64,000 bases of DNA, from NCBI GenBank assembly GCA_004519485.1, contig CP038114.1, positions 447,501 to 511,500 on the forward strand, written 5' to 3'. Made by a program: the position numbers and the translations under genes. This document shows, piece by piece, positions 1 through 12,486 of this stretch. How positions within the stretch are numbered: position 1 is the stretch's first letter; each line of letters opens with the position of its first letter. The notes below the pieces were generated by a model. The model was not told the DNA's origin, did no database searches, and saw nothing but the letters and a program-made list of their open reading frames with translations. This DNA is from Nannochloropsis oceanica (Eukaryota; Sar; Eustigmatophyceae; Eustigmatales; Monodopsidaceae).

Positions 1-1365
1 CATTCGATCCCTGTGCTCTTGGCCTTGACACTGACACCGATGCTGCTGCTCCTGCTGCTGCTGCGGCGTGTGGGCGAGGGTCAGCTGCTCCATCTCTGGG
101 ATGGGCACAGACGTTGTTGTCGTGTTGAGGGAGGGGGATGCGAGAGGGCGAGGATGAGGGGGCTGCTGCTGGCTTAAGCTTATGTAAGAAGCAGAAGAAG
201 AAGAAGGAGGAGGAGGAGGAAAAGTAGAGGCGCCGCTGGAGGTAGGAAATGGTGGAGGAACAGCAGCGGCGTATGGATTATAGGGAGGACTGGTAAGAGA
301 GATATGTTGACTCCGTCGTCGTCGATGTCGAAAAGGAGGGTCAGAGAAGGAGGAGGGAGTGTTGCCTTCCCTCCCTTCCTCATCCTCGAACTCTTCCTGG
401 AGGTGGATGGCTGGCGCAATGACAGCCTCCTTTAAGGCTCCGGCCTCGCACGATACTCCCTCGGTCACCGAGACTGTGCGGGCCGTCCCATGCATTTCCA
501 ACTTGATTTGTTCCTCCTCCTCCTTCCCCTCCTCTTCTTCCTTCTCCTCCTCCTCCTCTTCCCCCGCCTCCTCTATCCCGAACTCACCAGCCACGTCGAC
601 GCCTCGCACCTCTCCACCTTCGACTTTTCGTCCCTCTTTTCCTTCCTCCCTTCTCCTTGCTCCTCCTTCCTCCTCTCCATGGCTGCCAGACAACCCTAGG
701 TAAGCGTCAGCAGCAGAAGCCGACAAACTATTGAAATGCTCCACCACCTGCTCGTCCTGCTTCAATGAGGACGATGACTTTAAGGCCTCTATCCCCCTTC
801 TTGTGGGAACTTGCTGCTGCTGCTGCTGCTCCTGCTCCTGCTGCTCCTGCTGCTCCTGCAGCTCCTGTCTCCACATGCTGCTGCTGCTGCTGTTGCTACT
901 GATTCTGGCGTTACAAAGGGTATGTCCACCCCCTGTTACCGCAACTGCTTTCTCCTTTGCCCCGATGCCCTTGCCGTTGCCATCATTGCCGCCGGCATTG
1001 GGACCGCGCCTTTCATCCTCCTGTTCCTTGTCGTTCTCTCGCTCTTCTTCGTCTTCATATTCCTCGATAATGAGCTGTGCCGTCTTGAACAAAGGCTCCT
1101 GCTGTCTTGATCTTCCTTTGTCGTTTATCTCCCCTTCATCACCTACATAACTGGGGAGAGGAGGCACGGGGGGCATGCGCTGCTGCTGATGCTGCTGCTT
1201 TTGAATTTGGCGATACACTCCGGGCACAACCATACACTCGTCTGAGCCCTCCTCCTCAGCGTCTTGCATGGGGATAGATTGCCAGCTTGTGCTGTACTTA
1301 TGGGGTGGTGGGGGCACATTTCGTTTGTTAGAGCTGCGTTTGTCGAAACGTAAGGGGAAGGTCAT
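1..1365 (-). CDS. Hypothetical Gln/Glu-rich low-complexity protein (3' end off window)
   Basis: One frame is open on the minus strand from an ATG at 1365 to the window edge, 455 codons with no stop. The N-terminus (about residues 1-60) is the least repetitive part and starts MTFPLRFDKRSSNKRNV. It is followed by Gln-rich stretches, an acidic stretch (EEYEDEEERENDKEQEDE), a second Gln/Glu run, a long Glu/Lys segment and a Pro/Ser-rich part. No domain is recognised. The frame survives several repeat types (CAG, GAG, CCT, TCT) and a less repetitive head, which supports real coding, although low-complexity frames are often open by chance here. The carboxy end and any introns lie to the left of the window. 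Function unknown. Confidence 0.55.
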   Translation of the reverse strand, partial: MTFPLRFDKRSSNKRNVPPPPHKYSTSWQSIPMQDAEEEGSDECMVVPGVYRQIQKQQHQQQRMPPVPPLPSYVGDEGEINDKGRSRQQEPLFKTAQLIIEEYEDEEERENDKEQEDERRGPNAGGNDGNGKGIGAKEKAVAVTGGGHTLCNARISSNSSSSSMWRQELQEQQEQQEQEQQQQQQVPTRRGIEALKSSSSLKQDEQVVEHFNSLSASAADAYLGLSGSHGEEEGGARRREEGKEGRKVEGGEVRGVDVAGEFGIEEAGEEEEEEKEEEEGKEEEEQIKLEMHGTARTVSVTEGVSCEAGALKEAVIAPAIHLQEEFEDEEGREGNTPSSFSDPPFRHRRRRSQHISLTSPPYNPYAAAVPPPFPTSSGASTFPPPPPSSSSASYISLSQQQPPHPRPLASPSLNTTTTSVPIPEMEQLTLAHTPQQQQEQQHRCQCQGQEHRDRM

Positions 1366-2132
1366 GCGTGCCGTCCGCGCCCTTTTTGCCAAGGGCCGTT
1401 AGGGCCGTTGGGGGGTCGAAGCCCGGTGTCGCTTAAAGTGTTGGCATCCACTTTTTTAATCTCATTCTTATCCCCTTCAATCAACCCACGACGCACACAG
1501 ACGACATTTATGCATCGTGGACGTAATTTCTCTTTGTTTTCTAGCCTCTCTGCTATCAGGCCGCCAGCTTTCGTTGCGCAACCAAAGTAAAGATGGGCCT
1601 GCCACCAAGGCACTGCCCGCTTCGCCTGCCTCCTTGGGCTGGCACTTGTCCTTACAATTACAACACTACATGCTGATCCTCGTGATCAAAAAGCTCCATC
1701 CATTTCGTGCGGGCAGATATTTTCCTTCTGCCTTTTCCCAGTGTAGTCATCTTGCTTTTGCTGGTTTGGTGCACACGGGGCATCGGCATCGGCTCGGCAC
1801 AACTCATATAGGGCGATTGCGATAATAGATACGCTGCCATCAAGAGGAGCGCTATGGAGGGGAAATTTGGTCATGTTTTGTCGCCATCCAAGGAAATGGA
1901 GATTATGATGTTGCTGGAGTGAATGATTTGGTACGAAACTTGGCAGTCCTCCCCACGTCCCTTTCCCAAAATGTAGAAATATAGCCACACACCAAACACA
2001 AAAAAAAGCATGAGAAAATAACCAAGCGTCCCGGTTACTGCCCTACGCCTTCAATAGCAGAATTCCATGTTATTTTTCAAAATCTATACCTGCTTCCCTC
2101 CTTCCTCCATATCTCCCCTGATTTTTCCCTAA
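1366..2132. other. Intergenic region
   Basis: This stretch lies between the start of the Gln-rich gene and the stop codon of the TRAPPC12-like gene, both on the minus strand. It should hold the upstream region of the former and the 3' UTR of the latter. Only short unconvincing frames are present (for example 1362-1613 minus), with no recognisable motif, RNA gene or repeat. Confidence 0.5.
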
Positions 2133-4443
2133 CTAACTGAAAAAGCGTGCTTCGATATCATCCAACCGGAACCGGCGCGCCACTGTCTCCAACACTTTCA
2201 TCTTCTCCTCGCGACAGGCCCTGGTGGGAAGAAAAGGGGGAAAGAAGAGAGCGAGGGAGGGGGGGAGGGAGGGCGCAAAAGTGAGTCATCGGAGCTGACA
2301 AAAAAAAACGGCAGGCCAGGAGAGAGAGGGAGGGAGAGGGGGAGGGAGGGAGGGAGGGAGGGAGGGAGGGAGGGAGGGGTACGTACTTGTCGCCCACGAG
2401 CTCGTAGAGGTAGGAGAGATTGAGGAGGAGGCTTTCTGTCATATTCCTGGGGGGATCATCCTTGAGGAAACTTTCTAGAATGGCGATGGCCTTGTGCACG
2501 TCTCCTCGATAGAGAGCGAGGACGGCCAAGTTGGTGAGGGCGGGAGGGAGGAGGGTCTCGTCAGGGGAGGGGAGGAGGAGGTAGGGCCAGGGGGAGGAGG
2601 AGGAGGGGGAAGAGGGGGACGAAGAAGGGAGAAAGGAGGAGTCGCTGCTAGTGAAGATGAAGGGGGCTCTGAGTCGATTAGGCGAGGGAGGGAGGAAGGG
2701 AAGGAAGGAAGGAGGGAGGATAGGAATGATGTGGGGATAGTAAGTGCAGGAAGATGCATAGAATGACTATTCCCGAATTGTAGACACCCCTCCTTCCTTC
2801 CCAATCCTTTTCCCTTCCTCCTCCCCTCCCTCCTTACTCAGCTAGTCTCGTCCTTTCTGCTGCTGCGACTCCTTCGAAAGACTGTCTGGCCTCCTCCCAC
2901 CTTCCCTCCGCCACGGCCATCAGACCCCTTCCCATTCCTACTTGCGCCTCCGCCCAGCCCAAGGGAGAGGGAGGGCGGGAGGGAGGGCGGGAGGGAGGAT
3001 CGATGTTATCCCCAGTGGTGGCGACGCCACTACCATTAACATTAACGCTGCTGCTGCTGCTGCTGCTGCTGCTAGTGGTGGTGGAGACGATAATTTCGGC
3101 GTGTGCAAAGAAACGACGGGCTTCTTGGAGGTTTCCCATTTGCAGGAAAACGCGGCCGATTCGAGACAGCAGCTCGGCCTTGCAGAGAATGAGAAGGGGG
3201 AGGGAGGCCGAGGGCTGTCCTCCCTCTCTTCCACTCTGCGTCATGGGAGAGGCGAAAGAGGAGGAGGAGGGGGTCTGCTCTCCCTCCTTCCCTCCCTGCC
3301 CTTCCTGGGCTTCGAGGAGGTCTTGTTCGAGGGAGCGGCGGACGCGCTCTAGAATGACGAGGGCGTTCCGCCAGGATTTTTGGGAGAGATGGAGGGTCAG
3401 GAGGCTGAGGTCGGCCTGGGGAGGGAGGTAGGGAAGGATAGAGGGAGGGAGGGAGGAAGGGAGCGGTGGTAGTACTGTGAATGGATTGGTGTGTGTGTTC
3501 GAGGAGGAGGAAAAGAGGGAGGGAGGGAAGGACGGAGGGAGGAAGGGAGGGAGGGAGGGACAATACCACCTCCCCACACGTACCTTGGCAAGCCACCATC
3601 TCACCTCTGCAGGGTTTAAGTCCACGGCGTCCGCCAGGGCCAGCCTCCGCATCGACTGTGACAACACCTCCACCAACCTCCCTCCCTCCTCCCCTTCCTC
3701 GTTCCCTCCTTTCCCCTCTTTCTCCCTCCGCCACCGCTGCTGTTCCTCCTCTCCCTCCTTGCTCTCTTTCCCATACTCCTCTCCATTCCTTTCTCTCTTG
3801 ACCCGCTGATATCGCTCTACCCGCTTTCTCAAAGTTGCAAATGCCCTCTCCGCCTCCTCCCCCTCACCCAACCACACCCACGCATCAGCCACCAAAAAAA
3901 GCAACTGCAAGGGCATCCTCCCCACTCCTTCCTTCCTCCCTCCCTCCTTCTCCTCCTCCTCCTCCCGCATCATCCGTCTCACTATCCTTTCCATCTCCTT
4001 CCTCCTCTCCAGTTTCCGCAGCGCCAAAAACGTGCAAATAACTACGTCGAACACCTCCCCTCCCTCCCGCCCCCCCTCACCACCCCCTTCCTTCCTCATC
4101 ATTACATCCTCGCTCACCTCCAAGACCGTTCTCCAGGCCCTCATTTTGCACAAAGCTAACAAACCTCGACGGGACTTGAACCCTTCCGGGTCGGGTAACA
4201 CCCCACCGCTGCTCTTTAGGAAGACGTCCGTCAACTCACTTATTCTGGTGGCGAGGGGTAGGGAGGGAGGAGGTAGAGGAGGAGGCGGGGGAGGAGGAGG
4301 GGCGGGAGGAGAGGGATGACAATGGTCAGGGGAGAGGGGTTTTTGGGGGGGGAGGGGGCGTAGCTGCTGGTGGAGGGAAGGAGAGGATGAGGAAGATCCT
4401 GGAGGAAGAGGAGGCGGAGGAATAGAAGGCCACTGGGGTTGGA

Positions 4444-4497
<54 letters not shown>

Positions 4498-5155
4498 CTT
4501 GTTCTTGTTTTTGGTGTCGAAAGGGAGTTTGTGTGGATGGTAGAGGAGGAGGAGGAGGAGGAGGAGGAGATGGGGAGTGATTGGCTTGGGCGTGAGGAAG
4601 ACGAAGAGAAGGGGGAGGGGGAGGAGGAGGTGCGAGCGCTCGTTGGGTTTCTGAAGTGATATAAGGAGGCATTGATGGTCTAGGTAGTGGTAGAGGGCGA
4701 GGAGGAGGAGGAGGGGGAGGGGGAACTCCTGAAGGATGAGGCCTTGGCGGTGGCGGAGGTGGAGGCCGAGGAGGGTTTGGGCGGGGAGGAGGAGGAGGAG
4801 GCGCCAATGCTGCCGAAAGCGGATCGTCAAAGACGAAAGGAGAAGAAGACGATAGTTGGTGTGGAGGTTGCGGTGGTGGTGGTGATGGTCGGTAGGATGA
4901 GTGGGGGGGAGGCATGGGTGTAACGAGGCCAGCGGAGAGGGGGTCGAAGGAGAGGGGGGAGGTCCACTGCTGCTGCGGCGGCGGCGGCGGTGGCGGCGGC
5001 GCCGAGGAGGAAATAGACGGGGGGGATGATATTGGAGGAAAGAGGGAGGAGACATCCATGCCGTCGATGCCGCTTGTCGGAGGCTCTTCATCTCGTTGTT
5101 GTGGCGGTGGCGGTGGGGGCGGCGGCGGCGTCCTACTCCCGTCGTTGTAGCTCAT
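2133..5155 (-). CDS. TRAPPC12: TRAPP complex subunit 12-like TPR protein (TRAPPC12)
   Basis: Subunit of the TRAPP tethering complex, which acts in ER-Golgi traffic. I place four exons: 5155-3584, 3415-2838, 2668-2387 and 2220-2133, giving 839 residues. The first intron is a multiple of three without stops, so an unspliced message still reads through. Roughly the first 300 residues are Pro-rich, with a run of about 17 Gln. The C-terminal half is helical and TPR-like. The diagnostic part is the tail: ALTNLAVLALYRGDVHKAI, then NLSYLYELVGDK joined across the last intron to ACREEKMKVLETVARRF, matching the end of animal TRAPPC12, where the same TPR is followed by a short helix. The start codon is the first ATG of the long frame. 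It is divergent from PWP2, 474 bp away. The Pro-rich head is the least certain part. Confidence 0.8.
4446..4496 (-). repeat. (CAA)n poly-glutamine tract in TRAPPC12
   Basis: About 17 uninterrupted TTG triplets on the plus strand, read as CAA (Gln) on the coding strand, flanked by alternating Gln/Glu codons. A pure single-codon run is expected to vary in length between strains. Confidence 0.9.
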
Positions 5156-5629
5156 GGTAATGGTTCCTCAAATATACTCTGGCAAGTGAGGTGGACAGAC
5201 CAAGAGCTCGACAAGCGGCACAATTCCGCCCTCGTTACACTGTCACACTGCCTGGTCGTCGTCGTCAAGCTGTGGATAGAAATGTAGTGGACTGTGTATG
5301 AATGCGGCGTTAGTGCTGGCCGAAGAAGTCAGCGTTTGATTCAGCGACCAACCTCCTCCCCGTGTATTGCTATTGTATGGCCACCCGCACAAGCGTCTCT
5401 CTGTCCCACGAACACTCTCTCCGCTCGATACATACAAGAGCAAGGCCCACCGTGAAATTATTTCTTTATCTACATGATCACTCACTCCATCGCCCTCCCA
5501 CACCCTACAAAGTCACAGGTATCAACACACGCGCCAGCACTTTTCATCCACGCCAGCGGTATCCAACCGTCGTCATCCTCCACCTCTCTCCCCCTTTCTT
5601 CGGCCACCACCGTCTAACTTTCTCTCAGC
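5156..5629. promoter_or_regulatory. Divergent intergenic region TRAPPC12 / PWP2
   Basis: The 474 bp between the two start codons must contain the 5' UTRs and core promoters of both genes. No TATA box or other element can be assigned confidently. The stretch just before the PWP2 ATG is pyrimidine-rich. Confidence 0.4.
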
Positions 5630-8583
5630 ATGCGCTTCGGGTATCGGCTTTCTCGTCTCTCGGGAGCGGTGCACTCGGGGGGCAATGTGATCTTCTCCCC
5701 CGACGGCAACACCCTCTACAGCTTGGTCGGGAATCGCGTGGCGGCCTTCGACCTGGTAGCACACACCTGCTTCACTCTCCCCTACGAGCATGCTCACCCC
5801 ATTCGTCGGTTGGCTATCTCGCCTGATGGGCGGTTCCTTCTGACGGTGGATAAAGGCGGTTACCTCTTCCTCGTTCATTTATTACGGCGTATCATCCTCT
5901 GTAGGATGCGGCTCAAACGAACCCACAAGGTCCGCGACCTCGTCTTTTCCCCAGATGGGCAATATTTTGCTATTACCCAAGAACGACAGTTCCAAGTATG
6001 GCGGACCCCCGGGGCTGCCCGGGAATTCGCGCCATTTGTTTTGCATCGGACGTATGGTTCGCATAGTGACGATATTCTGAGTGTGGCCTGGTCGCCATGT
6101 GGACAGTTTTTGACGACCGCGAGCAAGGACCTGACGGTACGCGTCTGGAGCTTGCATCCTTTGCCCCCTTCGATATTTGTACCTGCCACGCTGTCAGGAC
6201 ATCGTGACCGTGTGGTTTGTGCATTTTTTAGCACCACAGTTCCAGCGGCCGCGTTGCCCTCTGAGCCTCTCCTCGCTCTCGCGTCCGAAGACGGACCTCC
6301 CTTCTCGACTCCTGCGGACGACAGCGCCATGACTTTTCCTTCCATTAATGGAGAGCAGCAAGCACGCTCCCCCCTCTCCTCCCTTCTCCTTTACTCAATC
6401 GCCAAAGATGGGTTTCTCTACTGTTGGGCCTACGACGAAGGGACCCGTGCCTGGAGCTGCCAGGAGCGTCAAGCGTTTCAAAAGGCGCGGCGGGCTACCG
6501 TTGCATCTGCCTCCTTCCACTCCTCCTCATCAGGCAACAGCAGTACTTCGTTGTTGGTGGTGGGATTCTCAGACGGTGTATTTGGGCTGTACGAAATACC
6601 GACCTGTCAGGTAATCCACACGTTGTCAGTATCCCATGGGGGACTAGGTACCGTAGCGCTCAACAAAACAGGAGAATGGCTCGCGCTAGGCTGTGGTCCC
6701 CTGGGACAGCTGTTGGTGTGGGAGTGGCAGAGCGAGACGTATGTTCTGAAGCAACAAGGACACGCAGACGCAGTTAATGCCGTGGCTTTTTCGCCAGATG
6801 GCCAATCGCTCGTGACAGGGGGGGAAGACGCGAAAGTGAAGCTTTGGAGCGCTGGAAGCGGTTTTAGTTATGCCACCTTTACTGCGCACGAAGCCCCTAT
6901 TAGCGCACTGGCGTTTTTGGGCTCGGGACAAGCGATTCTCTCGGCGTCGTTAGATGGGACTGTCCGCGCGCATGATTTGTTGAGGTACCGAAACTTTAGG
7001 ACCCTAACTACGCCGAATCCGACGCAGTTATTGAGTCTGGCGGTGGACCCAAGCGGGGAGGTGGTGTGTGCCGGTTCAAATGAGCCGTTTGAGGTGAGAA
7101 GGAGGAAGGCAGGGACATGAAAGTGTAGATGTGTTGCAGTCGTTTCGTTTTAGATGGTCCGTACCGCTTTTCTTTCTTCTTCCTTATCTTCGTTCCTCCC
7201 TTCCTGATCAGGTCTATGTGTGGGCTCTCCAAACTGGCAAACTCTTAGAAATCCTTCCAGGCCACGGCGGACCTGTCGTTGCCCTCGATTTCTCCCCTTC
7301 TGAGCCCATTCTTGCATCGGGCTCATGGGATGGTACTGTCAAGATGTGGAACGTCTACAAGAAAGGTAAATTCTCCTTCCTTCCTCCCTCCCTCCCTCCC
7401 TCCCTCCCTCCCTCCCTTCCTTCCTTCCTTCCTGCTAACAATGGCTTTTCATACTACCTTAGCCCTCTTGACCCTTCCTCCCGTATTCTTCACCCCCCAA
7501 TTTCCTTCAAAAACAGAACTCATCGAAACACACACCCACGCCTCGGACGTGCTCGCCGTCGCTTTCCGCCCTGATGGAAAAGAGCTCTGCGTTGCCACAC
7601 TTAACGGTCATCTCACATTCTGGGATGTGGCCGAAGGGCACCAAATGAGGATAATTGAAGGGAAGAGGGACATCAGGGGAGGGCGAGGGTTGAAGGACAA
7701 GGTATCCTCTGCCTCCTCTGCTGCCAGCAAACATTTCACCTCCGTGGCGTACACGGCGGATGGAATGTGTGTGATTGCTGGGGGGAGGAGTAAATTTGTG
7801 TGTATATACCATGTGGAGAGCAAGGCTTTAGTGAGGAAATTTCAATTGAGTCACGACAAAAATTTGGATGGAGTTTTGGATAAATTGGACTCAAGAAAGG
7901 TAGGGAGTGATGGGCTGCCTATGGAGGAGGAGGAGGAGGAGTCTGATGAGGAGGGAGGAAGGGGGGAGGAGGGACTACCAGGAGCGAAGAGGGGAGTGAA
8001 CCTGTCCAAAAGGACGACACGGGCGGAAGTGAGGTCGTCGTGTGTGAGATTTTCCCCGACAGGGAGGGAGTGGGCGGCGGCTACCCCTCAGGGGTTGTTG
8101 GTGTATGGGTTGGAGGAGGACATGGTCTTCAACCCTTTAGAACTGGATGAGGCAGCGACGCCTGCAGCCGTGACCAGAAAGATCAAGGAGGATAATATAG
8201 CAATGGCTCTTGTCTTGGCCTGTCAATTGAATGAGGAGAAAATCATGCTCCAAGCTCTCGAAGCCGCCCCTCCCACCTTTGACGCCCTCCTCCTCCTCGC
8301 CCGGGCTCTACCTTCCTCCCTTTCTCCCCGTCTTTTGGCGCTGCTGGCAAAGCACCTACCGGCTTCTCCACACCTGTCCTTTCTCCTCTCTTTTTCCCTG
8401 GCCCTGCTTCAGACTCATGGAGGTTTTCTGCGCCGTGATCCCTCGAGGCATGCACCTCATCTTCGGGCATTACAAAGAGCTATTTTGAAGGTGCAGGAGG
8501 ATATAGGGAGACACGCAGAGTCGTCGACGGCGTTGTTGGATCTGCTGGTGGCGGGAGAGGAGGGGCGGGAGGAACCGATATAG
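5630..8583 (+). CDS. PWP2: Periodic tryptophan protein 2, WD40 subunit of the SSU processome
   Basis: UTP-B (U3 snoRNP) WD40 protein needed for early 18S rRNA processing in the nucleolus. Three exons: 5630-7093, 7212-7365 and 7517-8583, giving 894 residues, close to animal PWP2. The N-terminus MRFGYRLSRLSGAVHSGGN matches the family start (MKFxYRFSNLxGxVYRxGN in animals). Highly conserved segments include LGQLLVWEWQSETYVLKQQG, LRYRNFRTLTTPNPTQ, GSWDGTVKMWN and GRSKFVCIYHV. An acidic insertion lies before the C-terminal Utp12-type helical region, which contains RFSPTGREWAAATPQGLLVY. Joining at the two introns restores continuous WD repeats (PFE-VYVWALQTG and VYKK-ELIETHTH), which confirms the splice sites. 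The second intron is a (TCCC)n tract. Confidence 0.95.
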
Positions 8584-9432
8584 GACTAGTGTTTGTGGAG
8601 GGGGTGTATGGAGAAGGAGAAAGAGGGGAAGAATAAGAAGGCGGAAAACGAGGTCGGGAAAAAGAGGTAGAAGGAGAAGGAGGCGAGCGAAACAGCAAGA
8701 AAGGATAAGACTGACTCAAAGTATATATTGATAGGATGGGATGAGAGAAGCCGAGATGATCTCGAGGCGCATTTCTGAAATGTTTGTGTCTCTGCAGCGT
8801 GCTTTGTGCTTTACTTTCTCCTTCCTATATTTTTACTTCGTATGTTGACCATCTAACCTCTTTTGCGTCCACTCTCTCTCGTCTTAGCTTGGCCCTGTCG
8901 CGGGGGCAGGTGACATCTTGCGTTTGTTGTGCCATGCGCCGGTCGCATTAACATGCCTATTTTCTTCTCTGCAAGACGTCCAACCTCCCTCCCTCGATGT
9001 CATCCTGCTAAGGGGAAACGGGGAAAATATGCACCACAAGGGGGGGCACACAGGCAGAGGCCACCCAATTTCTCTCTTAGTTACCGCGGGCGTTGCGATC
9101 AACATATTACTATGCCCAGTGGACCACGACACATGCAAACGTCCTCGCCCTCCCTCCCTCTCTGCCTCTCACATCCTCTGCGGCGATTCCACTTCCTTGT
9201 TCTTCAATACAATTCACCTTTCTTTTCGTTCTATTTCTTGTTCTTCTTGTTTTTCCTCTTCTTTCCCTTCATCTTGTTGTTCCTGTGCCTGCTATTGTGC
9301 CTGTCCTTGTTCTTCGTCTTCTTTCCTTCTGTCTGTTCACTTTCTCGACTATTTTCTCTCTATGGTTGTCAAATAAAAGCATCCTCTAGATGCCTCTACG
9401 AATGCACACCGCTTTCTCCCTCCCTCCTCGAA
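8584..9432. other. Convergent 3' intergenic region
   Basis: It separates the stop of PWP2 (+) from the stop of the TOG-domain gene (-), so it should carry both 3' UTRs and terminators. Overlapping frames at 8918-9376 and 8929-9975 on the plus strand are pyrimidine-rich chance frames. No gene or RNA is recognised. Confidence 0.5.
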
Positions 9433-10296
9433 TCACACGACACTCGTCATTTCCCCCACTCCAAGAGACGACCCAATAGCAGAAATCTCTCTCTTTTCCC
9501 CTTCTTCCACCCTCTCTTTCTCTTCGTTTCCACATTCCTTCGCCTTTTTCATTTCCTCTCCCCTTTCCTGGGCCTCTTTCAAGCTAATTGTCTTGCTGGA
9601 AAGCGTGGACGGAGTGCTCTTCTCCTTCCCTCCCTCCCTCACTCCCCCTCTCCTCGCAGTCGCAGAAGCGCCAGCTCCTGTTACTGCTGCTGCTGCGACG
9701 GTGGCTGCCGCCGCTGCTGCTGCTGCTGCTGCTGTTGCTGCAGCTGTTCGTCTTCCTGCCGCTGCTGCTGGTCCTGTTCGTTCTCTTGTTTTGGCCAACA
9801 AAATCTTCTCCCCTTCCTCCTCTTTGCTCTTGACGTCCGGCGTCGTGCTGCTGCTGGCAGTGGTAGCAACGACCCTGCTGTTGCTTCTGATGGTGGGGCG
9901 ACTCACGCTGCTATCATCGTTCCCAACCAATACTCCTCCTTCCCTCTCTCCCTTCCTGACCGCTGGTGGCGGTAAAGCCACTACAACAGACGAAGACGAC
10001 AAAGAAGAAGAGAAGGGAGGCCTGCGATGACTGATCATCCCTTCTCCCCTCCCTCCTCCTCCTCCTCCTCCTCCCCCTCTCTTCATCACCGCTACATGCT
10101 GCCGAAAGGCCGATGTTGTCCGCGTAGCACTGTTCCCTCCTTCCCTCCCTCCACACATTCCACCTGCCCTCCCTCCCCGCGCACTCACCTCCACACCCGT
10201 CGTCCTCCGAAACGAAGTGGCTGTGGATGTAGAAGAGGAAGAAAAAGTAGTAGAAGAAGATGTTGACGAGCCAATCGTGGAAAAGGCCGACGAGAC

Positions 10297-10329
<33 letters not shown>

Positions 10330-12486
10330 GGAGGAAGCAGGGGTGGACACCACAGAGAGGGATTTCCGCTTCGTCGCGGCATCGGACGTATGCCTCAGAA
10401 TGTCCTCCACTACTCCCTTAGTCAAGGTCGTCGCCCGCAGTGCCTTCTCAAACAACCCTCCCTCCTTCCCTCCCACCTTTCCCGGAGACTCTCTCTCTTT
10501 CTCGCCTCCCCCCCCTCCCTCGCGCTCCTCCGTTCCAGCATCCATCTGTGCGCGCAGGAGGAGAAGAGAACGCTTGGCGGCCTTCTTCCCGAGAGCCAAC
10601 CTGCAGCGGTCATACCCCAGGCCGAGAGATTGAAGGAGGGAGGGAAGGAGGGGGGGGTCAGGAGTATGGAGAAAGGAGGGGAGGGAGGAAGGGGAGGGGA
10701 GGGAGGTGTCGATTGGCCCGGGGGGGAGGAGAGGAGGGGTGCTACTGCTGCTGCTGTGGTTGCTGGTGTTATTGATGCTACTGATAGCGACGGAGGTCAT
10801 CCCACCCATCAACGCTGCCAGGCCACCGTCTTCCTTCCTTTCCTCCCTTTCTCCCTCCAAAGCTTTCATAAGAGCCTTCTCAATCCATACCAGGCTCGCC
10901 GCGGCCATCTCCGGATTGCGGTCCTTGACCAGAGGGAGGAGGGCGGGAAGGAGGAAGGGCACGGTGGCTCCTCCCCCTCCTTCGATCGCTGCCTCCAACA
11001 CATCCTCACAAGCTTGGCAGATGAATTTCTTGTCTCCATGCGACAGCTTTTTGAGGAGGGCCGCACAGAGAGTGCCGAGAAAGGGGGGGAAGGCAGGCCC
11101 GAGGCAGGCAGGGTTGAAGAGCTCCCGGAGGGCGAGGAGGGCGTTCCGCTGCATACTTGAACGTAGGTTCTGAACGGAGCGGATAAGGAAGGGGAGGAGG
11201 AGGGGGAGGTGGGGCTGAAGGAGGGAGGGGCCGAGGGAGGGGTGGTGGCACAGGCGGCGGACGGCGTCGATGCATTCGTATTCATGGGCCCAGTCTAAGA
11301 TTGCTTTGTCTCCTCCTCCTCCTCCTCCTCCTCCTCCTCCTCCAGCAGCAGACCCTACTTCCCTTCTGCCCCCTGCACCTCCTGCTCCAAGAGCCGCAGT
11401 AGTTGTGACAGAGGACGAGGAGGGGTAGGAGGAAGGAAGGGAATGCGGATTGGAACGTGCCTGTGCCTCCGTCAAGGTATCCAGCACCAGCTTCAGGTCG
11501 AGGGATGGATTGAGGGAGGGACGGCACTCCTCTGTTGTCTGGACTTTCACTTGGTACACGGTCCCTTGGGGGGCGCCGTCCATCGCCTTTTCTTCCGCGG
11601 AAATGACGACGAGCTTGGCCGAGGAGGAGGAGGAAGTTGTGGTGGAGGTGGAGGTGAAGGTGGAGGAAGGGAGGGAGGAAAGGTCGAGGGTGGAGGGGGC
11701 GACGGCGAAGGCGGCCGCTTGAAGCTGGGGCTTCACCTGGCGAGCCGCGATAGATGAGGAGGATGAAGAGGAGGAGGAAGGGGGGGGAGGGTCCGTGGTC
11801 GTGGGCGCGGGCCTGCTGTGAGAAGTGCTATTCGTGTCCTTAGGCAGGTGGATGTGAGAGAGGTCTTTCTCGTGCTGTGGATGCCGCGAGTAAAGCGGCT
11901 TTTGTACAGACGGGGTCCTTGTCGTCCTCGTGCTGGTGGTGGGGGGGGTAGGAACTGCTGGAGAATAAGATGCCTTCATGCCAGGCCTTGAAGTGGAGGA
12001 GGAGGATGTGGTTGAGGAGGAGGAAATTAATACCCCTGGGGATGAAATCGACAAGGGACGTGTCTTTGACAATCCCGAGGCAGGAAAATTGGATAAATGG
12101 GGAGAAGACGAGGACAGCAAGTCCTTTCCGGCGCTTTCCGGGGTGTGTGGGTGGGAGACAGGGAGGACGCTGCCTTTGAAGGCGCTGCTTCCGCCGGGGG
12201 TCAGTGTTTGGGTGTGCACAATGCTGCGACGTTTTTGCAGGCTGCTGGCGGTGGCCTTTGTTTGGACGCTGCTTCCTCTCGAAGAGCGACGAGGAATGTG
12301 GCCGCGATTATGGGTTGACGAAGAGGAGGGAGTGGTGAGTCCAGGAGCAGCAGCAGGAGTAGGAGTGGGGGGCGTGGGCGTCGCGGGCACTGACGAGGAG
12401 GAGGGTGATGGCATGCCACGACTTGCAGGCATGCGATATATGCCGCCGCTTCCAGTGCAACTACCGCTTCCGCCAGGGGTAGCCAT
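9433..12486 (-). CDS. TOG/CLASP_N-domain microtubule-binding protein
   Basis: Intronless frame of 1017 residues from ATG 12486. The frame is open another 111 codons upstream, but that part does not look like protein. The only ordered region is about residues 392-545, an array of HEAT helices of the CLASP_N/TOG type: AHEYECIDAVRRLCHHPSL, then SVQNLRSSMQRNALLALREL, then KKLSHGDKKFICQACEDVLE and LVWIEKALMKALE. The pattern 'vqnLRS...aLlaLreLf...K....F....ad.al' is that of CLASP, crescerin/TOGARAM and FAM179 proteins, which bind tubulin and regulate microtubule growth or ciliary microtubules. Both flanks are Ser/Thr/Pro-rich and probably disordered and basic, including a poly-Ala run from CTG triplets near 9700-9760. 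With a single TOG it is closer to a TOGARAM-like or short CLASP-like protein than to XMAP215. Exact orthology is unknown. Confidence 0.7.
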
